Assembly: GCA_965371665.1 (NCBI GenBank)
Contig: CBDUZI010000074.1
Location: forward strand, 1 to 15,591
Reading direction: 5' to 3'
Length of the DNA: 15,591 bases
DNA from: JAUVAV01 sp965371665
Lineage (GTDB): Bacteria > Oederibacteriota > JAAXVQ01 > JAUVAV01
Shown: in pieces, positions 14,286-15,591 of the stretch
Numbering within the stretch: position 1 is the stretch's first letter
How the letters are laid out: each line of letters starts with the position of its first letter
Position numbers and translations under genes: made by a program
Notes under the pieces: model-generated
Database searches by the model: none
What the model was told of the DNA's origin: nothing
What the model saw: only the letters and a program-made list of their open reading frames with translations

Positions 14286-14648
14286 TTATTGCCTCATTTT
14301 TTTGGATTTTCTTTTTTTCACACCTATGGTAGATTTTTCGCAAATTTCCAATGAGATATTTATCATTTTTCGACTAATATCTATCATCTTGCGGTAATTG
14401 TTTATAGCTTTCTGGTAGATATTTGCTTGAGATGCAGTTAGGTTTACGGTTGTGGTTTTACCTTTTTCCTTAAAAGTCCACTGATAATAAGGGCCGAGTA
14501 CTTTTTTCCTTCCCGGTTTTTCAGGATCATCCCTGACAATATTTCTTTGTGTGATCGTTCCCTGTAACACCAGTCCAATATTTCCCAAACGTTTTTTCAG
14601 GCTTTCATAGCGACGCTGCATTGCATCCAAAGATTGATTATTTTTCAT
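14286..14648 (-). CDS. Small IS-associated hypothetical protein (DUF6788-like)
   Basis: This is a basic 120-residue protein. The central part is the recognisable portion: LGNIGLVLQGTITQRNIV, then GPYYQWTFKEKGKTTTVNL, then a helix ending in INNYRKMIDISRKM. It resembles a family I remember as DUF6788, small proteins with a GPY-Y/W motif often found next to transposases. The tail is lysine-rich (VKKRKSKKMRQ). There are no cysteines of the CGKPxC type seen in some relatives, and no catalytic motif; function is unknown. The start is set by AGAGG (14655-14659 on the opposite strand) six bases before ATG. A TATAAT (complement of 14670-14675) could be its -10. It is AT-rich, reads away from the transposase, and ends about 20 bases inside the IS left end. 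Confidence 0.65.
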   Translation of the reverse strand: MKNNQSLDAMQRRYESLKKRLGNIGLVLQGTITQRNIVRDDPEKPGRKKVLGPYYQWTFKEKGKTTTVNLTASQANIYQKAINNYRKMIDISRKMINISLEICEKSTIGVKKRKSKKMRQ

Positions 14649-14690
14649 AATAACCTCTTTTATTGTTGTATTATAGCAGATAATATGCTA

Positions 14691-14706
14691 CAAGTATATA
14701 TACTTG
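14691..14706. promoter_or_regulatory. Perfect 16-base palindrome in divergent control region
   Basis: CAAGTATATATACTTG is fully self-complementary. It lies between the small minus-strand gene (start 14648) and the transposase start (14727), just beside a second inverted repeat TAGCA-TGCTA (14674-14690). It sits seven bases before the transposase ribosome site AGGAGGGG (14713-14720). It is a good candidate operator for a repressor acting on one or both genes. Confidence 0.5.
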
Positions 14707-14726
14707 ATAATAAGGAGGGGAATAGG

Positions 14727-15576
14727 ATGAATGGCATGCTGAAAGGGAACGGACAACTAAAAAAGAGGGTTAGTAAATTTTACCAAAGCTCAATGGCGGA
14801 AATCAGCGAGGTATTTAGAAAATGGGTTGAATTACCCGATAACTTCGGGAAAGCCAAACGCAAAAGACTCTTTTCCCCCCTCAAGAATATTTTGGCTGTT
14901 TCTGTCGCAGGTGCTGGCCGCGGATGGTTCCTGTCGTGAAGTACTGCAAAAATTCCTGGCATGGCTGGCCCTGGAGGAAGAAGAAATCGCCTCCTGCAAT
15001 ACGGCCGGTTACGTAAAGGCGCGAAAAAGGCTTAAAGTAGATGAAATTGAAAATATAAGCCGTCAAGTGGCACAAAAATGCGAAGCGGAGACAGAAGAAA
15101 AGAATTGGTGGTATGGACGGCGGGTAAAGGTGGTTGACGGTTCGGCGGTCTCAATGCCGGATACGCCGGAAAACCAACAGAGTTGGCCTCAGCCGAAAAA
15201 GCAAAAACCAGGATGCGGTTTTCCCGTGATGAGGATTGTGGCCGTATGCTCTCTGGTGACAGGTGCCATGCTGGCATTGGCCAAGGACTCTCTTGCCGTT
15301 CATGAGAGAACGCTCTTTCGCAATCTCTGGAAGTTCTTCAATCCAAAAGATGTATTACTGGCAGATCGAGGATTTTGCGGCTACGCTGACTTCTTCTTCC
15401 TGTTAAAAAAAGGCGTAAACTGTGTTATGCGAAACCATCAACGAAGAACAGTAAATCTCAAGCCAATAAAAAAACTTGGTAAAAATGACCGCTTAATCTT
15501 GTGGTACAAAACCGGTGTATGTCTAAAGTGGCTTGATGCGTATTCCAGTCCAGATCTTCCACTCATTCCAGTCTAG
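14727..15576 (+). pseudogene. IS4-family transposase, frameshifted and C-terminally truncated
   Basis: This is a DDE transposase. The start at 14727 follows AGGAGGGG (14713-14720) with a six-base gap and encodes MNGMLKGNGQLKKRV onwards. After KRKRLFSP the homology moves to the +1 frame (RIFWLFLSQVLAADGSCREV). The shift falls in a run of six C (14875-14880); one C fewer restores continuity. The first catalytic Asp is in VVDGSAVSMPDT, the second in LLADRGFC. The third (Glu of the YREK region) is missing because homology ends after KNDRLILWYKTGVCLKWLD near 15536, and the last 13 codons read out of foreign tandem repeats before TAG at 15574-15576. It is therefore non-functional unless frameshifting and another C-terminus exist. 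Confidence 0.85.
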
Positions 15577-15591
15577 TTCTTCCACCCATTC
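15537..15591. mobile_element. Terminal tandem repeats of a second IS (IS21-like end)
   Basis: Two 23-base tandem units (15542-15564 and 15565-15587) share ATTCCAGTC, AG and TCTTCCAC and differ at four positions; ATTC at 15588 starts a third that leaves the window. The preceding TGCGT at 15537 would give the TG start usual for IS21-family elements. From memory, multiple ATTCCAGT...TTCCAC repeats are characteristic of some IS21-family ends, where they bind the transposase. They begin exactly where the IS4 transposase loses homology. Confidence 0.45.

Larger units (their letters stand above)
14265..15536. mobile_element. IS4-family insertion sequence, interrupted
   Basis: The left end is placed at GAATGGCACTAACTTAAG (14265-14282), which matches my memory of IS4-family terminal repeats containing GGCACTAA-TTAAG. 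Inside are a small opposite-strand gene (14286-14648), a divergent control region, and a transposase on the + strand from 14727. The transposase loses homology near 15536, where another element's repeats begin, so the right terminal repeat and the target duplication cannot be seen in this window. The small gene may be a passenger of the element. The region is more AT-rich than the housekeeping genes. Confidence 0.5.

Noticed and set aside
14727..14939. The first transposase frame as a separate small protein
   Set aside because: Its last part after the C6 run loses homology and stops, while the +1 frame continues the IS4 transposase exactly. It is the N-terminal piece of one broken gene.
15542..15591. 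Tandem 23-base units considered as a CRISPR array
   Set aside because: The units are directly adjacent with no spacers and start inside a transposase. They fit IS terminal repeats better.

Overview
This 15.6-kb window is bacterial chromosome. About 11.5 kb is ordinary housekeeping sequence, followed by a roughly 4-kb accessory right end made of repeats, a recQ gene and insertion-sequence debris. Coding is dense on the + strand. The organism cannot be named from the sequence. It has NAD-dependent DNA ligase, the bacterial-type AspRS with a GAD insert, the two-subunit glycyl-tRNA synthetase with recO just upstream, and the ybeY/CorC pair. This fits many bacterial phyla, including Firmicutes-like, deltaproteobacterial and uncultivated candidate lineages. 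Base composition is moderate to slightly GC-rich in the housekeeping part and visibly more AT-rich in the mobile right end.

Layout. Positions 1-162 hold two hairpin repeats. ligA (163-2181) follows, then an intergenic inverted-repeat element (2258-2350), then aspS (2435-4222). A clear sigma70-type promoter (4249) and a roughly 200-nt leader precede a LysM lipoprotein gene (4479-4907), which ends in a strong intrinsic terminator (4925). The next 375 bases contain no convincing gene. They hold a pair of related 24-base hairpin modules exactly 70 bases apart, resembling the ends of IS200/IS605-type elements. ybeY (5329) and a CNNM/CorC-type membrane protein gene (5786) form a tight pair. A YIP1-family membrane protein gene (7161) has its own promoter and terminator. 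recO (7777), glyQ (8611) and glyS (9482) follow in series. Together these genes cover DNA ligation and recombinational repair, tRNA charging, rRNA/ribosome quality control, ion transport or membrane function, and envelope maintenance.

Right end. glyS meets a convergent, apparently 5'-truncated pyridoxamine-5'-phosphate-oxidase-like gene (11594-11896). Just beyond its start is the 20-base sequence CAAGTTCAGGGGATACTATA, which recurs exactly at 14245-14264. The two copies bracket a recQ helicase gene whose protein appears to lack the winged-helix (RQC) domain and carries an unusual C-terminal extension. Immediately after the second copy is a probable IS4-family element (about 14265 to 15536). 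It carries a small opposite-strand gene, a perfect 16-base palindrome between the divergent genes, and a transposase broken twice: by a one-base frame change at a C6 run, and by loss of its C-terminus. The break point runs into 23-base tandem repeats like those at IS21-family ends, suggesting a second, nested IS that leaves the window.

I did not find an unmistakably new multi-gene system. The best leads are the repeat-bracketed recQ segment, the paired IS605-like hairpins, and the IS4 element with its small divergent gene.
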